From Gilliamella apis (lineage in GTDB: Bacteria; Pseudomonadota; Gammaproteobacteria; Enterobacterales; Orbaceae), in contig NZ_NASD01000017.1 of assembly GCF_002142155.1 (NCBI RefSeq), positions 1-60,040 on the forward strand: a stretch of 60,040 nucleotides of DNA, written 5' to 3'. Within the stretch, counting starts at the first letter, position 1. Each line of letters opens with the position of its first letter. This document shows positions 28,248 to 39,239 of the stretch, piece by piece. The notes beneath the pieces were generated by a model that saw only the letters and a program-made list of their open reading frames with translations, was not told the origin of the DNA and searched no databases. Position numbers and translations under genes: made by a program.

Positions 28248-30005
28248 ATGAGAACAATTTATTGCGGACAATTAAACGCAAGTTATATTAATCAAGAAGT
28301 CACGCTATGTGGATGGGTCAATAAACGCCGAGATTTAGGTGGAATGATTTTTATTGATATGCGTGATCGTGAAGGAATTGTGCAAGTTTTTTTTGATCCT
28401 GATTACCCACAAGCACACGAATTAGCTGGCGAATTACGTAATGAATTTTGTATTCAAATTAAAGGAAAAGTAAGGGCAAGACCTGAAGGTCAAGTTAATA
28501 AAGATATGGCAACTGGCGAAGTTGAAATTTTGGCTACTGAGCTGACTATTTTCAATCGTAGTGATGTCTTACCTCTTGATTTTAATCAAAACAATAGTGA
28601 AGAACAACGTTTAAAATATCGCTATATTGATTTGCGTCGACCAGAAATGTCTACCATTTTCAAAACTAGAGCCCAAATTACCGCATTTGTTCGTTCTTTC
28701 ATGAATGAACATGGCTTTTTAGATATTGAAACACCAATGTTAACCAAAGCGACGCCGGAAGGTGCTCGTGATTATCTTGTACCAAGTCGTGTTCATAATG
28801 GTGAGTTTTATGCACTTCCACAATCACCACAACTGTTTAAACAGTTACTGATGATGTCTGGTTTTGATCGTTATTATCAAATTGTTAAATGTTTTCGTGA
28901 CGAAGATCTTCGTGCTGATCGTCAGCCAGAATTTACTCAAATTGATGTTGAGACCTCTTTTATGAGTGCCGAACAAGTGCGTGAAATTATGGAGAAAATG
29001 ATTCGCGAACTTTGGTTACATGTAAAAAATATCGATTTAGGTCGTTTTCCAATATTAACTTTTGCTGAAGCAATGCGACGATTTGGTAGTGATAAACCAG
29101 ATTTACGTAATCCACTGGAAATTATTGATGTGGCTGATTTAGTAAAAGATATTGATTTTAAAGTATTTTCAACACCAGCGAATGATCCAAAAGGCCGCGT
29201 TGCACTGCTTTGCGTACCAAATGGTGCACAATTAACGCGCAAACAATTAGATGATTATACGCAATTTATCTCGGTATATGGCGCTAAAGGTATGGCGTGG
29301 ATAAAAGTTAATGAACGTAACAAAGGTTTAGCTGGTGTCCAAAGCCCAGTAGCTAAATTCTTTAATGAATCTCAAATGGAAGCTTTATTGAATCGTGCTG
29401 ATGCTAAAGATGGTGATATTTTACTATTTGGTGCAGATAGTTATAAAGTTGTTAGTGATGCATTAGGGGCCTTACGTTTGAAAGTCGGTAAAGATTTAAG
29501 TATAACTGATGAGAATAAATGGGCAGTACTTTGGGTTGTTGATTTCCCAATGTTTGAAGAAACAGAGGAAGGCTTAAGTGCTATGCATCATCCATTCACA
29601 TCACCGAAGGATTTCACGCCAGAGCAATTAATTAATAATCCTGAAAATGCGGTAGCTAATGCATACGATATGGTTATTAATGGTTATGAAGTAGGTGGTG
29701 GTTCTGTACGTATTCATCGAAGCGAAATGCAACAAGCTGTATTCTCAATTTTGGGTATTAATGAAGGTGATCAGCGTGAAAAATTTGGTTTCTTACTTGA
29801 TGCACTAAAATATGGTACACCACCGCATGCAGGTTTAGCCTTTGGCTTAGATAGATTAACTATGCTGTTAACTGGAACTGATAATATCCGTGATGTTATT
29901 GCTTTTCCAAAAACAACTGCAGCAACATGTTTGTTAACTGATGCACCTAGTCCAGCTAATCCAGCAGCGTTAAAGGAACTTGGTATTGAAGTGAGCCAAA
30001 AGTAA
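28248..30005 (+). CDS. aspS: Aspartyl-tRNA synthetase
   Basis: A 585-residue class II synthetase (E. coli 590). The N-terminal anticodon-binding OB fold starts [16 protein letters not shown]; flipping loop and motif 2 regions are seen in [20 protein letters not shown] (about 217-236), the GAD-type insertion lies in the middle, and motif 3 is [13 protein letters not shown] near 530. The ATG at 28248 with AGGA upstream matches the E. coli start; an earlier in-frame start at 28221 would lie within the inverted repeat. nudB follows after 10 bp, as in E. coli. Confidence 0.97.
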   Translation: MRTIYCGQLNASYINQEVTLCGWVNKRRDLGGMIFIDMRDREGIVQVFFDPDYPQAHELAGELRNEFCIQIKGKVRARPEGQVNKDMATGEVEILATELTIFNRSDVLPLDFNQNNSEEQRLKYRYIDLRRPEMSTIFKTRAQITAFVRSFMNEHGFLDIETPMLTKATPEGARDYLVPSRVHNGEFYALPQSPQLFKQLLMMSGFDRYYQIVKCFRDEDLRADRQPEFTQIDVETSFMSAEQVREIMEKMIRELWLHVKNIDLGRFPILTFAEAMRRFGSDKPDLRNPLEIIDVADLVKDIDFKVFSTPANDPKGRVALLCVPNGAQLTRKQLDDYTQFISVYGAKGMAWIKVNERNKGLAGVQSPVAKFFNESQMEALLNRADAKDGDILLFGADSYKVVSDALGALRLKVGKDLSITDENKWAVLWVVDFPMFEETEEGLSAMHHPFTSPKDFTPEQLINNPENAVANAYDMVINGYEVGGGSVRIHRSEMQQAVFSILGINEGDQREKFGFLLDALKYGTPPHAGLAFGLDRLTMLLTGTDNIRDVIAFPKTTAATCLLTDAPSPANPAALKELGIEVSQK

Positions 30006-30015
30006 CGGTATTTAT

Positions 30016-30483
30016 ATGCAAAAGTATAAGAACCCTGAGTCAGTTTTAGTTGTTATTTATTGTAAAAGCACTCAGCGAGTTCTTATGTTGCAACGTAAAG
30101 ATGATCCTAATTTTTGGCAATCAGTTACAGGTAGTTTGGAAAAAAATGAATTGCCTAGGGATACGGCAATTCGTGAGGTTTTTGAAGAGACCGGTATAGA
30201 TATTAATGGAAAAAATCTTAAATTAATTGATGCAAAACATGTGGTTGAATTTGAAATTTTCCCTCAGTTTAGATATCGGTATGCACCAGAAGTAAAGATA
30301 AATAAAGAGCATTGGTTTTATTTACCTCTTTGTGATGAGGTAACGCCAGTACTTACTGAACATTTATCTTATCAATGGTTAACTATAAATAGTGCAGCCA
30401 ATCTTACTGTATCACCAAATAATAGTGAGGCTATTGGTAAAATTGGTTCAATTGAGAAAATTAATTTAAGAGATCAAAAATGA
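30016..30483 (+). CDS. nudB: Dihydroneopterin triphosphate diphosphatase NudB
   Basis: A 155-residue Nudix hydrolase. The Nudix box runs about 39-61 with Gly39 and the catalytic REVFEETG (53-60). The N-terminal KNPESVLVVIY and DDPNFWQSVTGS match NudB. It removes pyrophosphate from dihydroneopterin triphosphate in folate synthesis. It is cotranscribed with aspS (10-bp gap), and its stop codon overlaps the next start (ATGA). Confidence 0.92.
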   Translation: MQKYKNPESVLVVIYCKSTQRVLMLQRKDDPNFWQSVTGSLEKNELPRDTAIREVFEETGIDINGKNLKLIDAKHVVEFEIFPQFRYRYAPEVKINKEHWFYLPLCDEVTPVLTEHLSYQWLTINSAANLTVSPNNSEAIGKIGSIEKINLRDQK

Positions 30484-30896
30484 AATTTAATCAATATATC
30501 TTTTTGTTGTTTAGTTTATCCTTTTTAATATCAAACAGTTATGCTGAGATAAATATAAAAAGGTGCAAAGTTAATCAAGGTGACTACATCATTTTTGATG
30601 AGTATGATTCTCAAATCGCCGAAAAAATCATCGATTATAAATTACATAATCAACCCGAGAAACGAGAAAATAGTATTATTAAAATTTTCGCCAATGAAAA
30701 TAGTGATGATCGTAATTATTGGTTAGCTTCGATTCAAACTGATAATAAAACTGAAGATTATTTATTTTATCAAGTAGATCAAAATAAATTTACTGAAATT
30801 GATCAGCAACAGTTTCAAATTTTATTACCTAAAATTGTTGGGTGTAATCAGATCAAAGAAGTTCCTATATATAGTGAAAATTTCGATGCAGATTAA
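30480..30896 (+). CDS. Secreted protein of unknown function
   Basis: A 138-residue protein with a clear signal peptide (MKFNQYIFLLFSLSFLISNS, cleavage near SYA-E, residue 22). The mature part has two Cys (in KRCKVN and VGCNQ) that could form a disulfide, and an acidic C-terminus. The start overlaps the nudB stop codon, so it is translated in the aspS-nudB operon. I recognise no family. Confidence 0.7.
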   Translation: MKFNQYIFLLFSLSFLISNSYAEINIKRCKVNQGDYIIFDEYDSQIAEKIIDYKLHNQPEKRENSIIKIFANENSDDRNYWLASIQTDNKTEDYLFYQVDQNKFTEIDQQQFQILLPKIVGCNQIKEVPIYSENFDAD

Positions 30897-30952
30897 TTAA
30901 TATTTATCAGCTTGTATTTGATTAATGTAATTTAGAGTTGAAAGGAGCAATA

Positions 30953-32416
30953 ATGGCATTATCTAATTTTCGGGATTTTTTAGATTACCTTGAACAGCAA
31001 GGCGAACTGAAACGAATTAGTTATCCGGTTAATCCTCATCTTGAAATGACAGAAATCGCTGATCGTGTATTACGTTCACAAGGTCCGGCATTATTGTTCG
31101 AAAATCCAATTGGTTATAAAATCCCAGTGTTGTGTAATCTTTTTGGTACGGCTAAACGAGTTGCTATGGCGATGGGGCGAGAAGAAACTACAGAATTGCG
31201 AGCAATTGGCGAATTGCTCGCTTTTTTACGAGAGCCTGAACCACCGAAAGGTATTCGACAATTTTTTGATGTTTTGCCTAAATATAAACAAGTTCTCAAT
31301 ATGCCGGTAAAGCGTCGTTCTTCAGCACCTTGTCAGGAATTAATTTTTAAAGATGATGAAGTCGATTTAACTCAATTACCTATTATGCATTGCTGGCCAG
31401 GAGATGTAGCCCCACTCGTAACTTGGGGGTTAACAATAACCAAAGGTCCTCATAAAGAGCGTCAAAATATTGGCGTTTATCGCTTACAATTATTAGGTAA
31501 AAATAAATTAATCATGCGTTGGTTATCACATCGAGGTGGCGCGCTTGATTTTGCTGAATGGCAAAAATCTCATCCAAATGAAAATTTTCCGGTTAGTATC
31601 GCAATAGGCGCAGATCCGGCAACTATATTGAGTGCCGTTACACCGGTACCAGATACATTATCAGAATACGCTTTTGCAGGATTGTTACGAAATAGTCGAA
31701 CTGAAGTTGTTAAGTCATTATCAAATGAATTAGAAGTGCCAGCAACAGCTGAAATTATTCTCGAAGGTTATATCGATCCCAACGAACTTGCTGCTGAAGG
31801 CCCTTATGGTGATCATACTGGTTATTATAATGAAGTTGAAAAATTTGCCGTGTTCACGGTAACTCATTTAACTAGACGCAAAGATGCCATTTATCATTCC
31901 ACTTATACCGGTAGGCCACCAGATGAACCGGCAGTAATGGGATTAGCATTAAATGAAGTGTTTATTCCAATATTACAAAAACAATTTCCTGAAATTGTTG
32001 ATTTTTATCTTCCACCAGAGGGATGTTCTTACCGAATTGCTATTGTCACAATCAAAAAACAATATCCAGGGCATGCCAAAAGAGTCATGATGGGTATTTG
32101 GTCCTATTTAAGACAATTTATGTATACTAAATTTATTATTGTTTGTGATGATGATATTAATGCAAGGGATTGGAAAGATGTTATGTGGGCTATATCAACA
32201 AGAATGGATCCACACCGAGATACTACATTTGTTGATAATACTCCAATTGATTATCTAGACTTCGCTTCACCTGTATCTGGTTTAGGGTCTAAAATGGGAT
32301 TGGATGCTACAAATAAGTGGCAGGGTGAAACAAATCGAGAATGGGGAAGCATTATTACTAAAGATGAAAAAGTGGTTGCCCATATTGATAAAATTTGGCA
32401 GGAACTTGGTTTGTAA
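30953..32416 (+). CDS. ubiD: 3-octaprenyl-4-hydroxybenzoate decarboxylase UbiD
   Basis: A 487-residue UbiD decarboxylase (E. coli 497), very close to the enterobacterial protein: [21 protein letters not shown] cut here to [19 protein letters not shown] (about 45-63), [13 protein letters not shown] (about 185-197), [14 protein letters not shown] (about 282-295, active-site Glu region) and [20 protein letters not shown]. It uses prenylated FMN made by UbiX. AAAGGAG precedes the ATG at 30953. Ubiquinone synthesis implies quinone-linked respiration, which bears on the altered nuo and frd genes in this window. Confidence 0.96.
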   Translation: MALSNFRDFLDYLEQQGELKRISYPVNPHLEMTEIADRVLRSQGPALLFENPIGYKIPVLCNLFGTAKRVAMAMGREETTELRAIGELLAFLREPEPPKGIRQFFDVLPKYKQVLNMPVKRRSSAPCQELIFKDDEVDLTQLPIMHCWPGDVAPLVTWGLTITKGPHKERQNIGVYRLQLLGKNKLIMRWLSHRGGALDFAEWQKSHPNENFPVSIAIGADPATILSAVTPVPDTLSEYAFAGLLRNSRTEVVKSLSNELEVPATAEIILEGYIDPNELAAEGPYGDHTGYYNEVEKFAVFTVTHLTRRKDAIYHSTYTGRPPDEPAVMGLALNEVFIPILQKQFPEIVDFYLPPEGCSYRIAIVTIKKQYPGHAKRVMMGIWSYLRQFMYTKFIIVCDDDINARDWKDVMWAISTRMDPHRDTTFVDNTPIDYLDFASPVSGLGSKMGLDATNKWQGETNREWGSIITKDEKVVAHIDKIWQELGL

Positions 32417-32530
32417 TATATTTAACTAATTAATGGGAAAATAATGGATAAAGTTAATTGCAAAACAAAACTATTCCCTTTTGGAGCAATTATGTATAAT
32501 TATTGCCAATATTATGGCATTTAGACAATT

Positions 32531-33601
32531 ATGAAAAAACTTCAAATTATATTGGCTTTGATGTTATTTATCTCTTGTGGAGTAATGGCAAGTGAAGCTA
32601 AAACACAGCCTGATACGGAATTAAAAGTGAGCGACCCAGGTTCACTAATACCTTCTTTATTGCTTGCTGCTGAAAAGGGTGATATGCAATCACAATATAA
32701 TCTCGGTACCATTTATAAACAAGGGTTAGGTGTTGAAGTTAATGATTTAAAAGCATTTTTTTGGTTCAATAAAGCTGCGGAACAAGGATTAGCTAAAGCA
32801 CAAAATAATTTAGCTTATATGTATCAAAATGGATTAGGAACCAAAGCGAATTTATCTGAAGCATTCAAATTTTTTAAATTGGCAGCTGATCAGAATTATC
32901 CTTTAGCTAAATATAATTTGGCGTTAATGTATAAAAATGGTGAAGGAGTTGCTAAAGATATTTCTGCTGCGATTAATTATTTTCGTCAAGCAGGTGATCA
33001 GGGTATTTATGATGCTTACTTAAATTTGGGTATTATGTACTTTTTTGGTGATGATGTAGAAAAAGATCGAATGCTTGCTGCTGATTGGTTTAGTCAAGCA
33101 GCGAAAGATAATAATGCTGAAGCACAATATTATTTAGGATTAATGTCTCAAAATGGTGATGGTTTAACTCAGGATTATGTTGCTGCACTTTATTTTTATA
33201 CGCAAGCTGCAGAACGTGGACATATATTGGCCATGTATAATTTAGGTATTATGTATGCAACAGGCTCAGGAACAAGACCTGATAATACTCAAGCAGCTCA
33301 TTGGTTTACTAAAGCTGCCGAAGGCGGTAATGCTGATGCCCAATATAATATTGCTGTTATGTATGATGTGGGTGGTGGTGTCCCGAAAGACGAAAAGAAA
33401 GCTATAGATTGGTATAATAAAGCTGCCAATCAAGGAAGTGTTGATGCTCAATATAATTTAGCTATTAAATATCTTGAAGGTCAGGATATTAAACAGAATA
33501 TTAATTTAGCTATCTATTGGTTCACTAAAGCCAGTGAGCAAGGTGATGAAGATGCTAAAGCATATCTGGAACAACTTTCTCAAAATAAAAAGGGCGAATA
33601 G
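32531..33601 (+). CDS. Secreted Sel1-repeat protein
   Basis: A 356-residue protein with a signal peptide (MKKLQIILALMLFISCGVMA) and about eight 36-residue Sel1-like repeats from residue 48 to the end. Repeat cores include SQYNLGTIYKQGLGV, KAQNNLAYMYQNGLG, AMYNLGIMYATGSG and AQYNLAIKYLEG. Such alpha-solenoids mediate protein-protein contacts and are common in envelope or host-interaction proteins. The partner is unknown. The stop codon lies inside the terminator hairpin shared with ppc. Confidence 0.85.
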   Translation: MKKLQIILALMLFISCGVMASEAKTQPDTELKVSDPGSLIPSLLLAAEKGDMQSQYNLGTIYKQGLGVEVNDLKAFFWFNKAAEQGLAKAQNNLAYMYQNGLGTKANLSEAFKFFKLAADQNYPLAKYNLALMYKNGEGVAKDISAAINYFRQAGDQGIYDAYLNLGIMYFFGDDVEKDRMLAADWFSQAAKDNNAEAQYYLGLMSQNGDGLTQDYVAALYFYTQAAERGHILAMYNLGIMYATGSGTRPDNTQAAHWFTKAAEGGNADAQYNIAVMYDVGGGVPKDEKKAIDWYNKAANQGSVDAQYNLAIKYLEGQDIKQNINLAIYWFTKASEQGDEDAKAYLEQLSQNKKGE

Positions 33602-33610
33602 CCCTTTTTT
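33588..33610. terminator. Bidirectional terminator between the Sel1 gene and ppc
   Basis: AAAGGGC and GCCCTTT pair around GAATA, with A and T runs on both sides, so it can terminate both converging genes. It overlaps the last codons of the Sel1-repeat gene. Confidence 0.88.
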
Positions 33611-33611
33611 A

Positions 33612-36254
33612 TTATCCTGAATTTCGCATTCCTGCTGCAATACCTGAAATTGTTATCATTAATCCTTGTTCAACAATACTATTTTCATCATTATTTTTAC
33701 GAGAACGACTCAATAATTCGGCTTGCAATAAGTTAAGTGGTTCAATATAAGTATTACGCAATGCGACTGACTCGGCAATCCATGGTAAGTCAGCCATTAA
33801 GCTAATATCATCCGTGATGGTTAGTACAGTATTGATATCCTCAGTTAATAAATTTCTTAATTCATCACCTAATGGCCATAATGTAGAGGAAACTAGACGT
33901 TGTTCATAATATTCATGAATATTTGGTGCTGCTTTGGCATAAACCATTTCTAGCATTCCTAAACGAGCATTAAAAAATGGCCAATTATGATACATATCTT
34001 GCAATTGCTCTTTTTTACCTTCAAGGATAACAACTCTAAGTGCACTACCTGCACCAAGCCATGAAGGCACCATTAAACGGTTTTGAGTCCAAGCAAAAAT
34101 CCATGGTATTGCACGTAGGCTCTCAATTCCACCACCTGTTCGACGTTTTTGTGGACGGGAACCTAATGGTAATCTACCTAGTTCTGCTTCTGGTGTAACT
34201 GCTCTAAAATAATCAACAAATTCAGCTTTTTCTCGAACATAGCTTCGATAGCATTGGCAAGAATAATCTGACATTTCATCCATAATATCTCGCCAGACTT
34301 GCTTAGGCTCTGGAGGTGGAAGTAAATTTGCTTGTAAAATCGCTGATGCATAAAGCATTAAGCTACTAAGTGCAACCTCAGGTAAACCAAGCTTAAATCT
34401 AATCATCTCGCCTTGTTCTGTAACACGTAAACCACCTTTAAGTGATCCTGGTGGTTGTGAAAGTAAAGCCGCATGAGCTGGTGCACCACCACGTCCAATT
34501 GAACCACCACGACCATGGAATAATACTAAGTTAATATTATATTTTTCAAATAAATTGACTAGTTCTTCTTGTGACCGATATTGTGCCCATGACGCAGCAA
34601 GTGATCCTGCATCTTTCGCTGAATCTGAATAGCCAATCATTACCATCTGTTTGCCATTGATCTTTTCACGATACCAAGGAATATCTAAAAGTTTTTGCAT
34701 AACAGATTTAGCATTATTTAAATCGTCTAAGGTTTCAAATAAAGGTGCAACAGGAATATTTTTTTGGCAATCAACACTTTTTAGAAGTAAATAAACTGCC
34801 AAAATATCAGAAGGTGCTTTGGCCATTGAAATTACATAAGAAGCAATTGATTCCTCACCCGCTTTTTTAATCACTCGGCAGGTATCTAATACTTCTTTTA
34901 CCATTTCATCTGGTTGCCAATTATAAGGAAGTAATGGTCGATTAGATTGCAATTCAGCTAATAAAAATTCCTGTTTTTCTTCTTCTGTCCATGAGGCATA
35001 ACTACCTAAATTAAGTTCTTTAGTTAAGGCGTCTAATGCTTCTGTATGTACAGAACTATCTTGGCGAATATCTAATCGAACTAATTGCAATCCAAAGCTT
35101 TTAATACGTCTTAATGTATCTAATAATGGCCCATGAGCAATAGTTGACATGCCATTCTCTATTAAAGATTCATAACAGATATAAAGTGGTGTCCATAATT
35201 GTTCATTTTTAGTCAAAAGATCGGCTGGCGCTAAAACTTGCTCATTGTTTAATAGTGAAATGATATAACCGTGGGTTTTAACTAAACGAGATCGTAGTTG
35301 TTTCATTACGGCTCGGTAAGGCTCTGATGCAGTTTTATTTTGTTCGTTTAATAAATCAATAACCGATTGACTACATTCTGTCATGGATAATTCACGAACT
35401 AGAATCTGAATATCCGCTAAAAATAATTCAATTGCTTTTAATCTGGCTTGTAACATGACCTTTTCTGTCACCTTAGCTGTGACATTTGGATTGCCATCTC
35501 GATCTCCGCCCATCCATGAGGTAAATTTAACTGGTACATGTTCAACGGATAGCTCTTCATTAAATGAATCAACTAGTTGATCATTGAACTCACGTAAAAA
35601 TAGAGGAACACCTTCCCATAAACTATCTTCAATAACCGAAAATCCCCATTTAGCTTCATCAAGAGGTGTAGGGCGTTTTTTACGAATTTCGTCGGTATAC
35701 CATGCTTGGCAAACGAGCTGTTTTAAACGACGCATAATCCGTTCTTTTTCATAATCGGCTAAATCATTATGGTCAAGTTGTGATAAGCAACTATTAATTG
35801 CGGTATAAGTATTAATCATTGTGCGGCGATTGATTTCGGTTGGATGAGCAGTAAGTACTAACTCAATAGATAAATTATCAATCGCTTGTGAAATAGTCTG
35901 AGGAGCAAAATTTAAGTTTTTAAGTGATTTGAATAATTCAGTCATCTTTTTAGGACTACTTGATGCTTCGCCATGAGGCGAAATACCATAATACTCTGCT
36001 GCAGTGTTAACTAAATTTAAAAACTGGTTAAATGCACGTGCAACATGAAGTAGATCTTGATCATTAAGATTCTCAATTAACTTAAGTAATTCATTATGCG
36101 CTTGTTTATTTCCTTGTTGCGCCGATTTGGATAACTGACGGATTTTTTCGACTAAATCGAAAGTTTCATTACCTGTTGCGCGTTTAATTGCATCGCCTAA
36201 TAGGGTGCCTAACATATTGACGTTACTTCGCATTGATGAGTATTGATTATTCAT
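33612..36254 (-). CDS. ppc: Phosphoenolpyruvate carboxylase
   Basis: An 880-residue enzyme (E. coli 883) that carboxylates PEP to oxaloacetate. [12 protein letters not shown] (catalytic His, about 138), [15 protein letters not shown] (about 253-267), [16 protein letters not shown] (about 580-595) and the C-terminal GMRNSG, with the allosteric-site region nearby, are all present. It supplies oxaloacetate to the citrate synthase branch in this window. No truncation or frameshift is seen. It diverges from nuoJ. Confidence 0.97.
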   Translation of the reverse strand: MNNQYSSMRSNVNMLGTLLGDAIKRATGNETFDLVEKIRQLSKSAQQGNKQAHNELLKLIENLNDQDLLHVARAFNQFLNLVNTAAEYYGISPHGEASSSPKKMTELFKSLKNLNFAPQTISQAIDNLSIELVLTAHPTEINRRTMINTYTAINSCLSQLDHNDLADYEKERIMRRLKQLVCQAWYTDEIRKKRPTPLDEAKWGFSVIEDSLWEGVPLFLREFNDQLVDSFNEELSVEHVPVKFTSWMGGDRDGNPNVTAKVTEKVMLQARLKAIELFLADIQILVRELSMTECSQSVIDLLNEQNKTASEPYRAVMKQLRSRLVKTHGYIISLLNNEQVLAPADLLTKNEQLWTPLYICYESLIENGMSTIAHGPLLDTLRRIKSFGLQLVRLDIRQDSSVHTEALDALTKELNLGSYASWTEEEKQEFLLAELQSNRPLLPYNWQPDEMVKEVLDTCRVIKKAGEESIASYVISMAKAPSDILAVYLLLKSVDCQKNIPVAPLFETLDDLNNAKSVMQKLLDIPWYREKINGKQMVMIGYSDSAKDAGSLAASWAQYRSQEELVNLFEKYNINLVLFHGRGGSIGRGGAPAHAALLSQPPGSLKGGLRVTEQGEMIRFKLGLPEVALSSLMLYASAILQANLLPPPEPKQVWRDIMDEMSDYSCQCYRSYVREKAEFVDYFRAVTPEAELGRLPLGSRPQKRRTGGGIESLRAIPWIFAWTQNRLMVPSWLGAGSALRVVILEGKKEQLQDMYHNWPFFNARLGMLEMVYAKAAPNIHEYYEQRLVSSTLWPLGDELRNLLTEDINTVLTITDDISLMADLPWIAESVALRNTYIEPLNLLQAELLSRSRKNNDENSIVEQGLMITISGIAAGMRNSG

Positions 36255-36583
36255 TCTATTCTCTACTTGTTTATATTTTTGCCTAAGTGCGTTTAAACTG
36301 TATGATTAAAATGACAATTTAAAGAAAAAGGTATAAATATAGATTAATTGCTCAGGATACATACTTTATAACAATGTTGTATTGAATTTAAATAATAAAA
36401 TTTTATGGATTTTATTATTTCTATTGTTTTTATTATATTTGCTAAATAAATATTCTTACTATTATGAAAAGTTAAAATTTTATTTAGAAAGACTTTTTTG
36501 TATTAACACTGCGTTAGTAAACTGTATATTGTTGTCAATTAAGTATATACTAATGTCATTATGAATAAGTATTGGATGAATTA
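36255..36583. other. Divergent intergenic region ppc/nuoJ
   Basis: These 329 bp are extremely AT-rich. A 60-codon hydrophobic frame (36382-36564) lacks a convincing start and is probably spurious. Promoters for ppc and for nuoJ must lie here. There is no trace of nuoA-nuoI, which would precede nuoJ in a normal operon. Confidence 0.6.
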
Positions 36584-37075
36584 ATGATCGTTGTTTTTTA
36601 TATCGCATCGATAATTGCTGTTTTTGCAAGTATAAAAGTGATTTTTTGTCGGCGAGTAGAAAAAGCAATTTTATATCTGGCTATATCACTTTTTGCATCA
36701 GCATTAATATTTATTCTCCTTGAAACATATATTTCGGCTGTTTTATATATTCTTTTTTTTATTGGTGGAGCTGTCATTCTGTTTAGGGCTGTTTCTTTAA
36801 TGCTCGAAATGCGTCGTGACAATGTTGAAAATGGTAAACATGGTATCAGCCCCAAAATTTGGCTAGGACCATTAGTTTTAGCATTTATTTTATTAGTTGT
36901 TCTTATTTATGGCGTAGTAAGCACTGACTATACACAGTTCACGGAATCTCATGAATTGATGCACCAAATGTCAATCTATGCTTATGTATTAATGGCTGAG
37001 TTAGCTACATTTTTATTATTAGGTGCTGCAGTTATATCTTATCATTTTATGCATCGAATGCTGTCGGAGAAATAA
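36584..37075 (+). CDS. nuoJ: NuoJ-like complex I membrane subunit, altered
   Basis: A protein of about 163 residues resembling NuoJ (E. coli 184). It aligns well at the start, FYIASIIAVFASIKVI and ILYLAISL matching FYICGLIAILATLRVI and LLYLIISL. The normally conserved helix 3 motif with Glu55 and Tyr59 (EIIVYAGAIMVLF in E. coli) reads YILFFIGGAVILF here, so Glu55 becomes Tyr, Tyr59 becomes Phe, and an Arg follows within the helix. Five membrane segments remain. Start: ATG at 36584 with GGATGA upstream; a TTG four codons earlier is possible. It is the first gene of a nuoJKLMN block with no nuoA-I before it. Function in a classical complex I is doubtful. Confidence 0.85.
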   Translation: MIVVFYIASIIAVFASIKVIFCRRVEKAILYLAISLFASALIFILLETYISAVLYILFFIGGAVILFRAVSLMLEMRRDNVENGKHGISPKIWLGPLVLAFILLVVLIYGVVSTDYTQFTESHELMHQMSIYAYVLMAELATFLLLGAAVISYHFMHRMLSEK

Positions 37076-37076
37076 T

Positions 37077-37379
37077 GTGATACCACTTATGTATGGTTTG
37101 ATTTTTGCCTCTATCTTATTTGTAATAGGGCTTTTAGGGGTAATGATTAGACGTAATCTCTACTTCTTATTGTTAAGTCTTGTCATCATGAATAATGGAG
37201 CCATTGCAGCACTTTTTGTTGCAAGTAGTTATTGGCAGCAATCTGATGGAGAGGTGCTTGCTATATTAGCGGTAACGGCGGTATTAGCTCAAATATCTGT
37301 CGGGCTTGCTTTACTGGTAAAATTAATTTATCGACGTAAAAACTTTAATATTGACTCATTGAGTGAAATGAAAGGATGA
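37077..37379 (+). CDS. nuoK: NuoK-like subunit lacking both essential glutamates
   Basis: A 100-residue protein, the same length as E. coli NuoK and alignable without gaps: (V/M)IPL--GLI-A-ILFV-GL-G--IRRNL-F, SYW-Q-DG at 51-58, and the C-terminal FNIDSLSEMKG. Position 36, an essential membrane Glu in E. coli, is Val, and position 72, the second essential Glu, is Gln. These residues carry protons in the E-channel; their mutation in E. coli strongly reduces or abolishes activity. The GTG at 37077 is the start, overlapping the nuoJ stop codon and matching the E. coli N-terminus. The reading frame is intact, so selection for something other than normal proton pumping is possible. Confidence 0.88.
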   Translation: MIPLMYGLIFASILFVIGLLGVMIRRNLYFLLLSLVIMNNGAIAALFVASSYWQQSDGEVLAILAVTAVLAQISVGLALLVKLIYRRKNFNIDSLSEMKG

Positions 37380-39223
37380 ATTTACTTTATTTAACTATCA
37401 TTGTTCCATTATTATCTTTCTTGATATTAGTCTGTTTTGGGCGACAAATACAATCCATTAATGTGATGTTAATCGGGATTTGTACGATGTTTCTTGTTGG
37501 ATTAATAACAATATTTTCTTGTATTGATTTTACTACCAATACTGTTCCAGATATGACATTGGTTTATACAAGAAATTTATGGACTTGGTTTTCAGTCGGT
37601 GATTTTGAAGTTCCTATATCTTTAACACTAGATGGCTTATCACTAACATTCTTAGTATTAATATCATTCTTTGGTTTATTGATTTATTTTTTTGCCGCCT
37701 GTTATTTAAAATCGAGAAAAGATATTTATACTTTTTATGCATATAGCAATTTACTTATAGCAAGTGTGTTAACGGTTGTTCTTGTTGATAATTTGTTTGT
37801 GATGTTACTTGGTTGGGAAGGGGTGAGTATAAGTACTTACTTACTTATTGGTATCTACTACAAACAAGCTCGCAATAGTTATGCTGCCGTTAAAGCATTT
37901 GTTATGATGCATTTAACTGATATTTTTCTAATCATAGGTATATTCTTACTTTATCAGACTTTAGAAACATTAAAAATTAGCGATATTTTAATAAAAGCGC
38001 ATAATGATTTAGCTGTTGATTCAGATATTATTTTTTGGATTACGTTAATGTTATTTCTTGGCGCTATGAGTAAATCTGCGCTTTTCCCAATGCATTCATG
38101 GTTCAAAGAAACAACACTAGCACCGATGCCAGCGGTTGCGTTATTGCAATCTTCTACTGTTATATTTGCTGGTGTTTATCTGGTCTTAAGACTAAGCAAT
38201 CTGTTTATGATGTCAAGTGATACGCTTAATATAATGCTTTTATTTGCTTCTTTGACTGTTATTTTTGCCAGTAGTATTGCTTTGGTTCAAAATGATATAA
38301 AACAGATTATAACTTATATCAATTTAGCGCAAATAAGTTATCTATTTTATGCATTTTCGACCCAGAGCTGGAATTTGTCATTAAGTTGTTTGATTAATTA
38401 TGCTGTAACTAGCACATTACTCATTCTTGCTTCTGCAATTTTAATCAAACAGTGCCAAGGTGAACGAGACATCAATAAACTTGGTGGCTTGTTAAAGTCT
38501 AATCGAGTTTTATATGCAATCTTCTTAGTAATCATGTTATCACTTAGTGCCTTACCGTGGGTGTCAGCATCATTTTATATTAAAGGTGATATTATTTGGG
38601 GATTAATGGCTCAAGATAGCTTAATGGCCGGTACTATCGGCTTATTAGGTATTTTATTGTCTAGTTTATGTATTTGGCGATTGATATTTTTGGTTTTCCA
38701 TCATTCAATTAAAATTGAAAAGATAATAAGAATCAGAAAAATAAATTATTATCCGCTTTTTATCTTATTGATATTTACTACGGCACTGTTTATTTACTTG
38801 CCATTGCCGATAAAAGGGATAATCCCAATAGCCAATTTAGATACGCAAGGTCAGATCCCATTTAGAATATTGCTGTGTGCAGTAACCTTATTAAGTTTAG
38901 TCATTGCCTATATTCTTTATGCTCATCCGAACGCTGAAGTTCATGAAATTCTCAATACTCCGATGATCAAATCGTTAGGAAAATTATGTAAAAGTGATTG
39001 GCGATTTGACTATTTGTTAAATAATGTTTTTGTAAAACCATATATTTATTTAGCAAACTTACTGAAAAAGGATCCATTAGCCTTATGGGATGATTGGATT
39101 ATGTGGGGGATAAAGAAAATAAATGCTTATATTGTCAGTTTAGAAAACGGACAAATAAGATGGTATATGGTTTCAATGGTAATAGGTAGCATTATTATAT
39201 TAATGTTATTGATTTTTATTTGA
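37376..39223 (+). CDS. nuoL: NuoL-like antiporter subunit, partly altered
   Basis: A 615-residue protein (E. coli NuoL 613) with the 14-helix antiporter domain, the lateral amphipathic helix and a final C-terminal helix; SENGYLRWY of E. coli is LENGQIRWY here. Kept: Glu148 (LGWEGVSISTY, E. coli Glu144), Asp182 (Asp178), Lys233 (GAMSKSALFP, Lys229) and Lys403 (FYIKGDI, Lys399). Changed: His254 to Gln258, His338 to Tyr342 and Lys342 to Ser346. The central hydrophilic axis is thus broken between the two half-channels. The start overlaps the nuoK stop codon. It probably sits in a complex with NuoJ, K, M and N. Confidence 0.9.
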   Translation: MNLLYLTIIVPLLSFLILVCFGRQIQSINVMLIGICTMFLVGLITIFSCIDFTTNTVPDMTLVYTRNLWTWFSVGDFEVPISLTLDGLSLTFLVLISFFGLLIYFFAACYLKSRKDIYTFYAYSNLLIASVLTVVLVDNLFVMLLGWEGVSISTYLLIGIYYKQARNSYAAVKAFVMMHLTDIFLIIGIFLLYQTLETLKISDILIKAHNDLAVDSDIIFWITLMLFLGAMSKSALFPMHSWFKETTLAPMPAVALLQSSTVIFAGVYLVLRLSNLFMMSSDTLNIMLLFASLTVIFASSIALVQNDIKQIITYINLAQISYLFYAFSTQSWNLSLSCLINYAVTSTLLILASAILIKQCQGERDINKLGGLLKSNRVLYAIFLVIMLSLSALPWVSASFYIKGDIIWGLMAQDSLMAGTIGLLGILLSSLCIWRLIFLVFHHSIKIEKIIRIRKINYYPLFILLIFTTALFIYLPLPIKGIIPIANLDTQGQIPFRILLCAVTLLSLVIAYILYAHPNAEVHEILNTPMIKSLGKLCKSDWRFDYLLNNVFVKPYIYLANLLKKDPLALWDDWIMWGIKKINAYIVSLENGQIRWYMVSMVIGSIIILMLLIFI

Positions 39224-39239
39224 TAAAGGTGTGAACTTA

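Noticed and set aside
36382-36564. A 60-codon hydrophobic frame between ppc and nuoJ.
   Set aside because: No convincing start codon or ribosome binding site, extreme AT bias, and it sits where divergent promoters are expected.
37023-37076. A longer NuoK start 18 codons upstream.
   Set aside because: It lies inside nuoJ, and the GTG at 37077 reproduces the E. coli N-terminus and the 100-residue length.
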